The notes: generated by a model not told the origin, from the sequence alone. DNA of 64,000 bases from an uncultured Burkholderiales bacterium (GCA_903876885.1 CAIRBP010000032.1:1-64000), one strand, 5' to 3'. Positions 51,252-62,046 are shown, counted from the stretch's first letter. A program made the numbers and translations.

Positions 51252-52309
51252 TAAGCCTTAAATCGTTCTTTTGCACGAAGCGCAAAGTTATTGGTGAATG
51301 TTTTAGACAGATTAATCTTATCAGCGTGAATATCAGCTTCAAAACTAGTAATGGCCTTTAGAGCCGTAGGTGCAGCCTCAGGTACCATCACTCCATCTAA
51401 GGATAGTGCTTCTTTTATTTTGCTAAAAGAGGCTAAATATAGCGCTCGGTCCCCAAGCAAATAGTTCTCAGGAACTGTTTTAATAATGTCCGAGGGGCCC
51501 GCAGTCTGCAACCATTTAAGAGCTTGCACTATTGCGTTTGCAAGTGCTTGGCACGTATTAGGGTTCTTTTGAACAAAATCTTGTGACGCATACAAACAAG
51601 CAGCAGGCATTGGCCCGCCAAAGACTTGTTGAGTTCCTTTTAGAGTCCTGGTGTCATAGATGATCTTGACATCAGCTTTTTGCTCCAGCATCGTCATCAC
51701 AGGATCAATATTGCTGATCGCATCTATTTGCCCGCTCCTTAAAGCCGCTAGCGCCCCAGCGGCTGTACCTACCCCAATAAAACTCACATCACTAGACTTC
51801 AACCCCGCTTTGGATAAAACTAAATTCGCCGCGATGTTAGTGGAAGAACCGGGGGCACTTACCCCTATTTTTTTTCCTCTCAAATCTTCAAGACTTTTGT
51901 AGTTTGGCATATTCTTAAGCGATACACCGATTGCAATTTGGGGGGCACGCCCTTGAAGTACGAAGGATTGATAGATTTGATTTTTTGCCTGCAAGTAAAT
52001 CGTGTGCTCATATGCACCCGAGCAGACATCCGCTGATCCACCGACTACGGCCTGAAGTGCTTTAGCGCCCCCTGCGAAGTCACTTATTTCAACCTCAAGC
52101 CCCTCACTCTTGAAGTAGCCAAGTTGTTCTGCCAGCGTCAACGGAAGGTAATAAAAAGTCGCTTTACCGCCAACTGCAATGGCTACCTTTGTTTTCTCAA
52201 GTTTGGTCTGCGCGAAGCCCTCATTAGCGTAGCCAGTTAAACCAGAAAGTCCCAAAAGGGAAGCTGCAACTGATTTTGAAAAATCTCTTTTATTAATAGG
52301 ATTGAACAT
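51251..52309 (-). CDS. ABC transporter substrate-binding protein (NMT1/SsuA-like)
   Basis: Signal sequence; YYLPLTLAEQLGYFKSEGLEVEISDFAGG. Confidence 0.93.
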   Translation of the reverse strand: MFNPINKRDFSKSVAASLLGLSGLTGYANEGFAQTKLEKTKVAIAVGGKATFYYLPLTLAEQLGYFKSEGLEVEISDFAGGAKALQAVVGGSADVCSGAYEHTIYLQAKNQIYQSFVLQGRAPQIAIGVSLKNMPNYKSLEDLRGKKIGVSAPGSSTNIAANLVLSKAGLKSSDVSFIGVGTAAGALAALRSGQIDAISNIDPVMTMLEQKADVKIIYDTRTLKGTQQVFGGPMPAACLYASQDFVQKNPNTCQALANAIVQALKWLQTAGPSDIIKTVPENYLLGDRALYLASFSKIKEALSLDGVMVPEAAPTALKAITSFEADIHADKINLSKTFTNNFALRAKERFKA

Positions 52310-52471
52310 ATGAATTCCAAAATATTGAATACTCTCTTATGGGTTTGATATGAGAGTTACGAACCTTTTTCTTTAAAGAATCATATTACTAAATTCTAAA
52401 TTTGAAATTAGTAGCTTCCCGGTACAAATGCTTAAATTAAGCTAAGCATTTCAAGAATATTTATAAGCCAG

Positions 52472-53068
52472 TTAGGCGCTCCGTCTATCAACCATGGCAT
52501 GAGCAATAGTACCAATATCAACATACTCTAGCTCGCTACCGACGGGCACCCCTCTGGCTAGACGAGTCACATTAAGCCCTCTCTTTTTTAAAGCCTCGGT
52601 CAGTACAAATGCTGTAGCTTCTCCCTCAGCATTGAAGTTGGTTGCAAGGATGACCTCACTCACCACGCCGTCACAAGCCCTGTCAATAAGTGTTTGAAGT
52701 CCCATCTCCTTTGGTCCAATTCCTTCTAAAGGACTTAAAGTACCCATCAAGACAAAGTAGTAGCCCTTGTATGCGGCTGTTTTTTCAACGGCCGATTGAT
52801 CTGCGGGCGTCTCCACAACACACAACCTAGATGCATCTCTAGTCGTGTCTTGACAAGTGGCGCACACCGATTCCTCTGCCAAGGAGTGACAACGCTGGCA
52901 ATGCTGGACTGAATCGTAAGCCCTAATTAAGGCCTGGGAGAGAATTTGAACGCCCTCCCTGTCCCTCTCCATCAAGTGATAGGCCATACGTGAGGCCGAG
53001 CGCTCTCCCACTCCGGGAAGTCTTTTAAAAGCCTCTATCAAGGCCTCAATAGAGCTGGGTGCTCCCAT
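52472..53068 (-). CDS. recR: Recombination protein RecR
   Basis: [34 protein letters not shown], Toprim. Confidence 0.98.
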   Translation of the reverse strand: MGAPSSIEALIEAFKRLPGVGERSASRMAYHLMERDREGVQILSQALIRAYDSVQHCQRCHSLAEESVCATCQDTTRDASRLCVVETPADQSAVEKTAAYKGYYFVLMGTLSPLEGIGPKEMGLQTLIDRACDGVVSEVILATNFNAEGEATAFVLTEALKKRGLNVTRLARGVPVGSELEYVDIGTIAHAMVDRRSA

Positions 53069-53072
53069 TGAA

Positions 53073-53393
53073 TTAGAAAGGCAACTTCATGCCAGCGGGG
53101 AGGCCTGCGGATAATTTACCCATTTTTGCCTCGCTGGTTTCTTCTGCTTTACGGGCTGCATCGTTAAAAGCTGCGGTTAGCAAGTCTTCAAGCATTTCAT
53201 GATCGTCCATAACGGAGGGATCAATGTGCACACGTTTAACAACATGCTTACAACTCATATCAATCTTTACTTTACCGCTAGCCGCTTCACCCGTTACGTC
53301 AATGAGCGCAAGTTCATCCTGAGCCTTACGCAGGTTTTCTTGCATCATCTGAGCTTGCTTCATGAGTCCTGATAATTGACCTTTATTAAACAT
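53073..53393 (-). CDS. ybaB: YbaB/EbfC nucleoid-associated protein
   Basis: [24 protein letters not shown]; recR/dnaX neighbour. Confidence 0.97.
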   Translation of the reverse strand: MFNKGQLSGLMKQAQMMQENLRKAQDELALIDVTGEAASGKVKIDMSCKHVVKRVHIDPSVMDDHEMLEDLLTAAFNDAARKAEETSEAKMGKLSAGLPAGMKLPF

Positions 53394-53431
53394 ATTTTTT
53401 CCTATTTTTTCCCATTACGTTGTGTTGAATA

Positions 53432-55351
53432 TTAACCGTGTTGACTAAGCTTATTTTTTGGTTCTATCGGCTTAATGCTCCCCATAATAATTTTTGCGTC
53501 AAAATCTTGAACCATCTTAATAACTAATGGATCATTTTGTATTCGCTCAATCAATTCTTTCTCACGCGCGGTGTTTTTGGCTATATTACGCCGAGCTGGG
53601 CTGTCCTTAACAACACCAATTTCAAATTGAAGCGAAACATCATAGCCTACCGCTTTTAATGCAACTTGGAGTTGATCCTTGTGATTTTTAACATTTAAAT
53701 TTTCACTCTCAACTCTCAATATCCAAGCATCACTTTCACGGCCTAACAACTGGGACTGAAGAGCGAGTTCGCGGTTCAATCCGTGGACCAGTTGGGACTC
53801 TACCAATTTAAAAACTACCTCGCTCCAAAAATCCCCTTCGGGCGTCATCACAAGCTCTCTAACAACGCCTGGTTTTGGCGTCTCTAGTCCTTGACTCGCT
53901 TGAGCTTGCTGGTGAACTGACACCTGAATCATCTCCGATGGTTCAACCTGCTCAGTCCTGGCTTGGTTGATTCCACTCACACTCATATCGCGAACTGGAA
54001 GTGAGAGTGAAGGTGAAGTGTCTAAATCAGCAGTATGAGTTGCGAGAGGCTCAGCTTGTTTGAGGGAATCAACCAAAGGTTGTTCAGGAGTTACTGCGTG
54101 TGAAGTGTCGTTTGAAGAGGTTTTTTGTGATTGGCCTGAGACTTCGAGCTCATGCCTTGCAAGTACCTGGGACGCCGGTTTGTCCTCAGTTTTTAAAGTT
54201 TTTTTTTGAGCCTCAGAACTTGAATCAACAGTTTGGGTTGAATTCACTTCGGATTTAAAAGCCAATAACCGCAGCAAAATCATTGCAAGACCAGTGTATT
54301 CGTCAGGAGCAAGCCCTAACTCAGCCCTCCCTTGAAGGCACATGCTATAAAGGAGTTGAGTTTCATCGGGCGGTAACTCCCTAGCCAAAGATGCGACTGA
54401 GTCAGCATCAGGGTCTACAGACTGACCCTCTTTTTGTTGAATTTGATCAAAATTTGGGACATTTTGAACCACAGCCATTCGCTGGAGTACGCGGGCCATC
54501 TCCTCAAGCGTTGAGGCAGCGTTAATGCCCATTTTGCGAATATTCTCACAAATCTCAAACACTGCGTTGCCATTCCCTAAAGACAAAGCCTTGATTAAGT
54601 CAAAAATATAGCCAACATCAACACTTCCAAGCATCAGCCGAACGTTCTCTTCTTTCAGCTCCCCGCCTCCAAAAGCTATTGCTTGATCCGTAAGAGATAA
54701 CGCATCTCTCATTGACCCCCTGGCTGAGCGAGCGATGAGTTGTAATGCTTTAACCTCGGCACTGACAACCTCGGTTCCCAAGACTGCCTGCAGATGTTCC
54801 AAAATAGTCTCGGGAGCCATGGGTCTTAAATTGAATTGCAAACACCTCGATAAAACGGTGACAGGTACCTTTTGAGGGTCAGTGGTTGCGAGTACAAATT
54901 TCAAATACTCTGGGGGCTCCTCCAGTGTCTTTAACATGGAGTTAAAAGCGTGATTGGTGAGCATGTGTACCTCATCAATCATAAAAACCTTAAAACGACC
55001 CTGTACAGGCTTATAAACGGCTTGCTCCAGTAGCTGTTGTACCTCATCAACTCCACGGTTTGAGGCCGCATCCAACTCTGTGTAATCTACGAAGCGTCCT
55101 GCATCGATTTGCGTGCAAGCATCGCAAACACCGCAGGGATCGCAGGTGATGCCTTTTTCGCAGTTAAGTGATTTGGCTAAGATTCTGGAAACAGTTGTTT
55201 TACCCACGCCACGCGTTCCCGTAAACAAATAGGCATGATGCAGGCGTTGCGTAGTTAAGGCATTGGAAAGTGCTGTAACCACGTGGGATTGCCCGACCAA
55301 CTCAGCAAAGGTTTTGGGTCTGTATTTACGGGCTAAAACAATATAAGACAT
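53432..55351 (-). CDS. dnaX: DNA polymerase III subunit gamma/tau
   Basis: LARKYRPKTFAELVGQSHVVTALSNAL, TGTRGVGKTTVSRILAK. Confidence 0.98.
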   Translation of the reverse strand: MSYIVLARKYRPKTFAELVGQSHVVTALSNALTTQRLHHAYLFTGTRGVGKTTVSRILAKSLNCEKGITCDPCGVCDACTQIDAGRFVDYTELDAASNRGVDEVQQLLEQAVYKPVQGRFKVFMIDEVHMLTNHAFNSMLKTLEEPPEYLKFVLATTDPQKVPVTVLSRCLQFNLRPMAPETILEHLQAVLGTEVVSAEVKALQLIARSARGSMRDALSLTDQAIAFGGGELKEENVRLMLGSVDVGYIFDLIKALSLGNGNAVFEICENIRKMGINAASTLEEMARVLQRMAVVQNVPNFDQIQQKEGQSVDPDADSVASLARELPPDETQLLYSMCLQGRAELGLAPDEYTGLAMILLRLLAFKSEVNSTQTVDSSSEAQKKTLKTEDKPASQVLARHELEVSGQSQKTSSNDTSHAVTPEQPLVDSLKQAEPLATHTADLDTSPSLSLPVRDMSVSGINQARTEQVEPSEMIQVSVHQQAQASQGLETPKPGVVRELVMTPEGDFWSEVVFKLVESQLVHGLNRELALQSQLLGRESDAWILRVESENLNVKNHKDQLQVALKAVGYDVSLQFEIGVVKDSPARRNIAKNTAREKELIERIQNDPLVIKMVQDFDAKIIMGSIKPIEPKNKLSQHG

Positions 55352-55456
55352 AAGCCACTATTCTAATCGGCATAACAAGCGCGCGCAGTTCATTACTGTT
55401 TATTAAATTAACCTAGATTACGTACTTGTACGGAAGATTGCGTACAATCTCAAACT

Positions 55457-55550
55457 GACGGGCCTTCCCGCATGGTCTAGCAGCCAACCGGGTCAGGTGG
55501 GGAACCAAGCAGCCCTAACTGTAAAGCCAGTGCCGGGGTCAAGGCTCGTC
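55457..55550 (+). ncRNA. ffs: Signal recognition particle 4.5S RNA
   Basis: Core GGGTCAGGTGGGGAACCAAGCAGCCCTAACTG; closing helix GACGGGCCTT/AAGGCTCGTC. Confidence 0.93.
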
Positions 55551-55573
55551 AATTTACACCCCTAGACGTTGTG

Positions 55574-57232
55574 TCAAAATAATTTCAACGCGCTGAGATA
55601 AGTTTTATAACAGCCCCATGCCAACGGGACTGCAATTAGCGCCCAGTAAAACACGAGCCGACTCAGAGTTGATTCGTTGCCTTTTGGAGTATGTTGCTCG
55701 GCAGCGGAAACGCTGAGTCTAGCTTGGGCGATTTGTTTTTCTCGTGTTAGCTCCTCATCTGTCATGAACCATTTTTCATCGACAGGCCTAATGAGTAGAT
55801 TACAAATGAGTCCGATAACTAGCATGCCAACGAGTATGTACATCGTTTGGTTATAGACCTGCGCTTTGGGCAACCCCAAACTAAGCTGGTAGTCCCTCAT
55901 GTAGGTAACCACATAGGGACCTAAAACACCTGCTGTAGACCAAGCCGTCAAGAGTCTGCCGTGGATAGCCCCAACCATTTGAGTTCCAAACAAATCTGCC
56001 AGATAAGCGGGGACGGTCGCAAAGCCTCCTCCGTACATACTCAAGATGATGCAAAATGCACCTACAAAAAAGGGAAGACTCAAAGAGTTAGCGCTGCTAG
56101 GAACACTGAAATAAAGTAGTCCACCTAGTACAAAAAACACACTGTACGTTAAACGCCGTCCTAATGCATCTGAAACACTGGCCCAGATAAAGCGGCCAAT
56201 AATATTGAAGAAACTGATCAAAGCTGTAAATCCAGCAGCTACGCCGGCAATGGCACTCAATTGGGTCTTATCCAACTCGCTAAATTTAAGTGAGTTCCCG
56301 ATCAAATCGCCAGCGAATACTTCTTGGAGCATTGGAGAGGCCATGCTGATTACGCCAATACCCGCACTGACATTCATACACAAGACTCCCCATACCAACC
56401 AAAACTGGGGGATAAACCAAACGTTTTTTACATGGACACTTTTATGGGTGATCATGGACTTTGCAGAGCCATTTTGATCAGGCGTCCATCCTGGAGGAGC
56501 CCAGTCCGCAGCGGGGATGCGGTAACTAAAAGCGCCAATCATCATATAAATAAAATAAATGACACCCAAAATAATAAACGTTTCAACTACGCCCACGCTG
56601 GTCGGTGTCGAGTAAGTCTTCATGAGCATAGCGGCCAACGGAGATCCAATCATCGCGCCACCACCAAAGCCCATAATAGCCATACCGGTTGCCATCCCGC
56701 GTCTATCTGGAAACCATTTAATCAGAGTTGAGACGGGCGAGATGTATCCAATACCAAGACCAATACCCCCGACCACACCGGATCCCAGTAACACGATCCA
56801 AAACTGATGAATGTAGATACCAAAGGCAGAAATAAACATGCCACCGGCCCAACAAACCGCAGAGACGACACCCGCCTTGCGTGGGCCAACTCGCTCAAGC
56901 CATCCACCCCAAACCGCAGCTGACAATCCCAAAAACACAATGCCAACCGTAAAAGCCCAAACCAGAGTTGACACTCTCCAATCACAAGAGGTCGTAAACA
57001 ACTCTTCAAAAAAACCTACATCGGCACCGCATTTAATGGCATCGCTAAGTCCTTTTGAGACGCCAAGTGCTTTAGACAACGGCAACCAAAAAACAGATAG
57101 CCCATAAGCCATACCAATACAAAGATGAATAGCGATTGCAGCTGGGGGAACTAGCCACCGGTTAAAACCGCTACTGGCAACAATTCTTTGTTTATCTAGA
57201 TAACGAAACATTGGTGACCCTTGTTGCAGCAC
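55574..57232 (-). CDS. MFS transporter, oxalate/formate antiporter (OxlT) family
   Basis: 12-TM-like; YGLSVFWLPLSKALG, ISPVSTLIKWFPDRRGMATGMAIMGFGGGAMIG. Confidence 0.94.
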   Translation of the reverse strand: MLQQGSPMFRYLDKQRIVASSGFNRWLVPPAAIAIHLCIGMAYGLSVFWLPLSKALGVSKGLSDAIKCGADVGFFEELFTTSCDWRVSTLVWAFTVGIVFLGLSAAVWGGWLERVGPRKAGVVSAVCWAGGMFISAFGIYIHQFWIVLLGSGVVGGIGLGIGYISPVSTLIKWFPDRRGMATGMAIMGFGGGAMIGSPLAAMLMKTYSTPTSVGVVETFIILGVIYFIYMMIGAFSYRIPAADWAPPGWTPDQNGSAKSMITHKSVHVKNVWFIPQFWLVWGVLCMNVSAGIGVISMASPMLQEVFAGDLIGNSLKFSELDKTQLSAIAGVAAGFTALISFFNIIGRFIWASVSDALGRRLTYSVFFVLGGLLYFSVPSSANSLSLPFFVGAFCIILSMYGGGFATVPAYLADLFGTQMVGAIHGRLLTAWSTAGVLGPYVVTYMRDYQLSLGLPKAQVYNQTMYILVGMLVIGLICNLLIRPVDEKWFMTDEELTREKQIAQARLSVSAAEQHTPKGNESTLSRLVFYWALIAVPLAWGCYKTYLSALKLF

Positions 57233-57305
57233 ATGACGTGCATCTTGCTTACTGTGAAAGACTAACGGTTTTATTCTAAGTCCTTATCAATACCAGGAGA
57301 ATTAA

Positions 57306-57906
57306 CTAATTATTAGTACCAGGACAGACCATAGGAAGTCCATCTAATCCTTCTTTATCAATGGAGAATTTAACGGTTCTTGTCGTGCCCTGCCCCTCGA
57401 GAGTAATTTTGTAGATGGAATCAAAATCTTTATCCCCCCAGTGAGGAACGGTTTGCGCCAGCGCGCTATCAAAGGGCGCGATCAATAACTTTGCAATTGA
57501 GTCAATTTGATGATGCTCCCACGCAATAAAGAACGTAGAGTCCTCGCTGCCCGGCGCCAACAAATAATTTGCCAGTGCCCCGTAGTCACTCAATTTGTAC
57601 CCAAGGTTAACTGGCATCTCTAAGCGGATAGCTGTAGGCTCTAGGGTTGCAAGTGGTCGTATATATGCAAAAAAACCTCCTCTATCGGGCTTTAACTCCG
57701 CTGGATTAGGGGCTAACAGTTCACGCGGTCGTCCGTACCTTGGAATTAATACACTGGGCAAGGCCAAGGCTCGCTGCAACCCTTGACAAGTGAGTTGACC
57801 AAGTCCTGCCTCGGGCTTCTCACCGTGACGAAATAAAAGGACTGTCTCGCTCGAACTAGCCTGAGCGCAATATAAAACAAGAATAATTAATAATATTTTC
57901 TTCATA
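57306..57906 (-). CDS. Histidine-phosphatase-like secreted protein
   Basis: MKKILLIILVLYCAQASSSETVLLFRHGEKPEAGLGQL; start moved from 58022 to 57906. Confidence 0.8.
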
Positions 57907-58003
57907 AGATCCCATGCATTCGTTAATTTTAGATGATGACATCCGATTTTCAACTCTGTCGCTGACCAATCACACCGAACCGTCCAACCCGACAAATCAC
58001 CGG

Positions 58004-58032
58004 TAGACAGAGAAAAGTGCATGGGCTATACT
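58004..58032 (+). promoter_or_regulatory. Candidate sigma70 promoter for umuDC
   Basis: TAGACA - 17 bp - TATACT. Confidence 0.6.
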
Positions 58033-58036
58033 TAAA

Positions 58037-58056
58037 TACTGTATTTAAAATCAGTA
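58037..58056. promoter_or_regulatory. LexA operator (SOS box)
   Basis: TACTGTATTTAAAATCAGTA: CTG-N10-CAG with flanking TA...TA, 3 bp before umuD ATG. Confidence 0.92.
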
Positions 58057-58059
58057 TTT

Positions 58060-58506
58060 ATGTCGCTATCAACACCCCATTTCCCCGATTCAGAGCCTTT
58101 AGGATTAGATTCCAGTGCTCTCACACTGGACCTATGCGCATGGCCCATCCTTGCAGGTTTCCCGTCGCCCGCAGCAGACCACACTCGAAAGCGAATCGAT
58201 CTCAACGAGCACCTCATACACAACAAAGAGGCGACCTTTCTCTTTAGAGTAAAAGGGGACTCAATGATTGGAGTTGGCATCTACCAAGGAGACATGCTAG
58301 TTGTAGATCGTTCACTAGAGGCTAAGCACAATGACATCGTTATTGCGGTACTTAATAATGAATTCACCGTCAAGCGCCTATACAGACGAGGTGGTGTAGT
58401 CAAACTCATTCCGGAAAACAATCTTTACACACCCATCATTATCAAAAACGGAGAAGAGCTAAGCGTTTGGGGAGTTGTGACGTACAACCTGCATAAGCTT
58501 AATTAG
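58060..58506 (+). CDS. umuD: UmuD-like S24 peptidase, translesion subunit
   Basis: AGFPSPAADHTRKRIDLNEHLI cleavage region, GDSMIGVGIYQGDMLVVDRS. Confidence 0.97.
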   Translation: MSLSTPHFPDSEPLGLDSSALTLDLCAWPILAGFPSPAADHTRKRIDLNEHLIHNKEATFLFRVKGDSMIGVGIYQGDMLVVDRSLEAKHNDIVIAVLNNEFTVKRLYRRGGVVKLIPENNLYTPIIIKNGEELSVWGVVTYNLHKLN

Positions 58507-58507
58507 T

Positions 58508-59794
58508 ATGGCTATGCAAAGCCCCAAGTCCAGCGTAAAGCAGTTAGCTTTAGTCGATTGCAATAATTTTTATGTCAGTTGTGAGCGAGTCTTTAGACCC
58601 GATCTAATCAATACACCTGTTGTAGCGCTAAGCAATAATGATGGATGCATTGTCTCAAGATCGAACGAGGCAAAAGCGTTGGGAATCAAAATGGGGCAAC
58701 CTTGGTTCGAAATAAAAGCGCTCGCGCAAGAACACGGCGTCTTAGCATTAAGTTCTAACTACGCACTGTATGCAGACATGTCAAACCGAGTTATGAATAT
58801 ACTGCGTGAGTTCGCACCTCTTCAAGAGGTTTACTCTATTGATGAGTCATTTTTAGACCTCACCGGTACCGCAAATTTAAGAGGCGTAAGTTACCAAATA
58901 AAACAAAGAGTCATGCAGTGGGTAGGAATTCCAGTGTGCGTAGGTATAGGTCCAACAAAAACTTTAGCAAAACTCTCCAACCACATCGCAAAGAAACACC
59001 CCAGATCGAAGGGAGTCTTTAACTTCAATGATCTGAGCAACCTTCAAAAAGACTCTCTCTTAGCCAAAATTAGCGTGGACGAAGTATGGGGCGTGGGTAG
59101 ACGATTGAGCGAGCGCCTCGCGGCATATAACGTACGCACAGTTCAAGATTTAAAGTTGGCGCACACCGCAACACTTCGTGCACAGTTTGGGGTTGTAATT
59201 GAAAAAACTCAAAGAGAACTCCGTGAGCAACCCTGCATGGAACTCACTGAGGTCGAACCTGCGAAAAAACAAATTATCTCTAGCCGCTCTTTTGGGGAAA
59301 TGGTGACCGATCTAAACGCCCTCAAAGATGCGCTATCTTTGTTTGTGGCAAATGCCTGTCAAAAATTAAGAGCGCAAAACTCGCACGCCTCAATGATCCA
59401 AGTCTTCTTATCTACTAATCGTTTTAGGCCCGAACTCCCGCAATACAACCCAAGCATCAGCGTACCACTACCCCAACCCACCAACGATACCTTACAGATC
59501 AACAGATGGGTGGATTACTTAGCTGAAAAAATGTTTAAAGACGGCTACCAATACAAAAAAGCCGGCGTCATGTTGAGCGAGATAACTCCGTGTACATATC
59601 TACAAATGGACATGTGGGAGCCTAAATTCCAAGCTGACAACAGCCTTATGCGCGCGCTTGATAAAATAAATAGCCGTTACGGAAGGGGAACTCTAACCGT
59701 ATCGACACAAGGCGCCTACAAAGGCTGGCAAATGAAGCAAGAGAGAAAATCCCCCGACTATACAACTGACTGGAACTCGGTTCCTCTGGCCTAA
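58508..59794 (+). CDS. umuC: UmuC-like Y-family DNA polymerase V subunit
   Basis: LVDCNNFYVSCERVFRPDL, YSIDESFLDL. Confidence 0.97.
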   Translation: MAMQSPKSSVKQLALVDCNNFYVSCERVFRPDLINTPVVALSNNDGCIVSRSNEAKALGIKMGQPWFEIKALAQEHGVLALSSNYALYADMSNRVMNILREFAPLQEVYSIDESFLDLTGTANLRGVSYQIKQRVMQWVGIPVCVGIGPTKTLAKLSNHIAKKHPRSKGVFNFNDLSNLQKDSLLAKISVDEVWGVGRRLSERLAAYNVRTVQDLKLAHTATLRAQFGVVIEKTQRELREQPCMELTEVEPAKKQIISSRSFGEMVTDLNALKDALSLFVANACQKLRAQNSHASMIQVFLSTNRFRPELPQYNPSISVPLPQPTNDTLQINRWVDYLAEKMFKDGYQYKKAGVMLSEITPCTYLQMDMWEPKFQADNSLMRALDKINSRYGRGTLTVSTQGAYKGWQMKQERKSPDYTTDWNSVPLA

Positions 59795-59929
59795 ACCACA
59801 TCCGTAATCTAAGATTGAGTGCAAACCCAATACTTAAATCACGAGGGAAAACCCGCCGAATGCAAAGACACCAAATTAATGCTTTCACACTAGAATCAAG
59901 TAGCAAAGCTCTATTCAATTCACCCAACA

Positions 59930-60634
59930 TTGCCCTTGAAGTCAAAGACCAAGACTAGCGCTAACGAGCAGCAAGAATTTAGATCCTCCAACAAACAGGA
60001 GTTGGAGGCTATTTGTGCATGGATCAACACCAATATCAATAGTCCTATTGGTTGGGATGACCTATCGGGACACAGCAAACGCAGTCATAAAGATCTCATT
60101 GAACTATTTAGACAGATCAATACAACGCCAATGGCGTATATCCGCTATGTCAAAGAGACTTTAAAACTTAAAGAGGACATTCAAACAAAGACTTCCAAGG
60201 TTGTAAAAGGTATTGAGCAAACAACAGTTAATGATGCCCCCTTAAAACGTAGCGAATTAATCACTCAGAACCGAATTGCTGCGCAAAACAACCCCTCTAG
60301 GACAAAATTGCCAGCCGTGGAGAAAAAAACTCCAACATTACAAGAATCTATAGAGCCTGTAGTCAATGCCGAGCGAACTTACCAATCGAGAAAAAATGAG
60401 ATTATTCATAAAATTCAATCGATAGATAACAAAGTACAGGTGAATATTGACGGTGATATGGATATGTATGAGAGCGTGAACCATATCATTGTTTTGCGCA
60501 AAGGTGACGAAATCAGAACCGTCGGGCTTAATAAAGATGAATTTTTAAACGTTGGCGATCAGTTCAATATAACTGCATGGCTTCGCATCATAACGGCACT
60601 TAACGAGATCCGCGAGATCCGCGAGATCCGCTAA
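59930..60634 (+). CDS. Protein with AraC-like half HTH domain and unknown C-terminus
   Basis: LEAICAWINTNINSPIGWDDLSGHSKRSHKDLIELFRQINTTPMAYIRYVKE resembles an AraC HTH; start codon uncertain. Confidence 0.6.
   Translation: MPLKSKTKTSANEQQEFRSSNKQELEAICAWINTNINSPIGWDDLSGHSKRSHKDLIELFRQINTTPMAYIRYVKETLKLKEDIQTKTSKVVKGIEQTTVNDAPLKRSELITQNRIAAQNNPSRTKLPAVEKKTPTLQESIEPVVNAERTYQSRKNEIIHKIQSIDNKVQVNIDGDMDMYESVNHIIVLRKGDEIRTVGLNKDEFLNVGDQFNITAWLRIITALNEIREIREIR
60605..60631. repeat. 9-nt tandem repeat x3 at 3' end of CDS
   Basis: GAGATCCGC x3, encodes EIREIREIR then stop. Confidence 0.95.
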
Positions 60635-60655
60635 ATTAGCGTCTACTCCATAAAC

Positions 60656-60681
60656 AAATGGGCCCCTAAAGGGGCCCATTT
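60656..60681. terminator. Bidirectional terminator-like hairpin between convergent genes
   Basis: AAATGGGCCCCT-AA-AGGGGCCCATTT perfect inverted repeat. Confidence 0.85.
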
Positions 60682-60720
60682 AAACGCATTAATTCTCCCT
60701 ATTGAGGGGAGTTTTAGGGT

Positions 60721-61158
60721 TTATTTTTTTGCTGGTTTTTGGATCATGGATCCAGCGAATTTACCACCACGCTCTATCTCCATGTCTGAATACTCTAAGG
60801 TACCAGAGACCATGCCAGAGGAACGGATGTGGAGGTACTCTTCACAATGAATTTCTTTATTAATTTCACCGAGCACATCCATTTCGCGTGCGGTAACGGT
60901 ACCAGTGATTTTGCCTTGCAAACCAACCAGTAAATTGTCAGCCTTGAGCTCCCCGTTAACTGTACCGTGAATTTCGGCCTTCCCAGGTACGGAGAAAGTA
61001 CCCTGAATAACTACACCTTCGCCAATGTAGATGTCTTGCCCTTGCGATCTAGGCTTCCCAGCAGGATTTGCATTAGGGTTGAACGCACTATTGGGATTAG
61101 GATTAGGATTAGGAGCTAAATTTGAATTAGGATTTGGTTTAAAAGTATTGCCGACCAT
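60721..61158 (-). CDS. Bactofilin family protein
   Basis: IYIGEGVVIQGTFSVPGKAEIHGTVNGELKADNLLVGLQGKITGTV; Asn/Pro-rich N-terminus. Confidence 0.92.
   Translation of the reverse strand: MVGNTFKPNPNSNLAPNPNPNPNSAFNPNANPAGKPRSQGQDIYIGEGVVIQGTFSVPGKAEIHGTVNGELKADNLLVGLQGKITGTVTAREMDVLGEINKEIHCEEYLHIRSSGMVSGTLEYSDMEIERGGKFAGSMIQKPAKK
61094..61111. repeat. Hexanucleotide GGATTA x3 in bactofilin gene
   Basis: Encodes the PNPNPN tract. Confidence 0.9.
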
Positions 61159-61451
61159 AGTAAATGTTTCTCATTTAATCATTTTGTGCATTAATTCTAA
61201 TAGAGAAAGTCCAACCCAACTCCAAATACCGCTTTAAAAGCCCAGAATTCAATCTACAGGCGAGTAAATAGGAGGAGGTTTCCCCAAAAAAGACTGGTTT
61301 AGACCCTAAAACCTGTAACTAAAAAGTCACGAGGCGGATATGCTTCAAAGAATTCAACCTCCATACCACCTAGGACTAGAAGCTCAGCATTTATGAAGAG
61401 TCATAAGCTAGCTTAAAATAAATTAATTAAACCCCAACCCTGGGAAATCTA

Positions 61452-61952
61452 ATGAAAAGCTACATGAATCAAAAATCAAAACTCCCAACAGCCCTACTCG
61501 CTGTCTGCGTAACCTTGCTCACAAGCCTATCGCTTGGAGCACAAGAAGTTAGAGGCTCAAACATTGCTGTATCCGGCGCCTATAGCAAAGCCACTGTTGC
61601 GGGCCAAATGGCTAGTTCAGGCTTTATGAAAATCACATCCACAGGAATTAGTGACCAACTCGTCGGGGTCAGTAGTCAAGTGGCTGGCGAGGTCCAACTA
61701 CACAGCATGAGCATGGAGGGCAACACCATGAAAATGCGGCAAATAAACTCCATTGATATCCCAGCCAATTCAACTGTCGAGCTCACCCCTGGGGGCTTGC
61801 ACTTAATGTTCATGGGACTTAAAACTCAGCTCAAAGTCGGGGACACCGTCAAAATTAAGCTTAAATTTGCCTCTTCTGGGGAAATCGAAGTCAACTTACC
61901 CGTCCAAGCAGTAAGCCCTGATCAGTCCATGCACAACCACATGATGAAATAG
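61452..61952 (+). CDS. PCu(A)C-type copper chaperone
   Basis: VQLHSMSMEGNTMKMRQ ... GGLHLMFMGL metal motif, signal peptide. Confidence 0.93.
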   Translation: MKSYMNQKSKLPTALLAVCVTLLTSLSLGAQEVRGSNIAVSGAYSKATVAGQMASSGFMKITSTGISDQLVGVSSQVAGEVQLHSMSMEGNTMKMRQINSIDIPANSTVELTPGGLHLMFMGLKTQLKVGDTVKIKLKFASSGEIEVNLPVQAVSPDQSMHNHMMK

Positions 61953-62046
61953 CACCCTAGACTAAAAGTGAGCTTGAGCTCGACCCAAATGCGTTCGCAT
62001 ATGCTTTTTTAGGTTGATTTTGATTGATTTTTTTATTTTTCTCATG

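Noticed and set aside
56205-57107. Plus-strand ORFs opposite the MFS transporter gene
   Set aside because: Shadow ORFs with no domains, fully inside a well-supported gene.
58017-58280. Overlapping ORFs around the umuD start
   Set aside because: Conflict with the UmuD frame and the LexA operator; no support.
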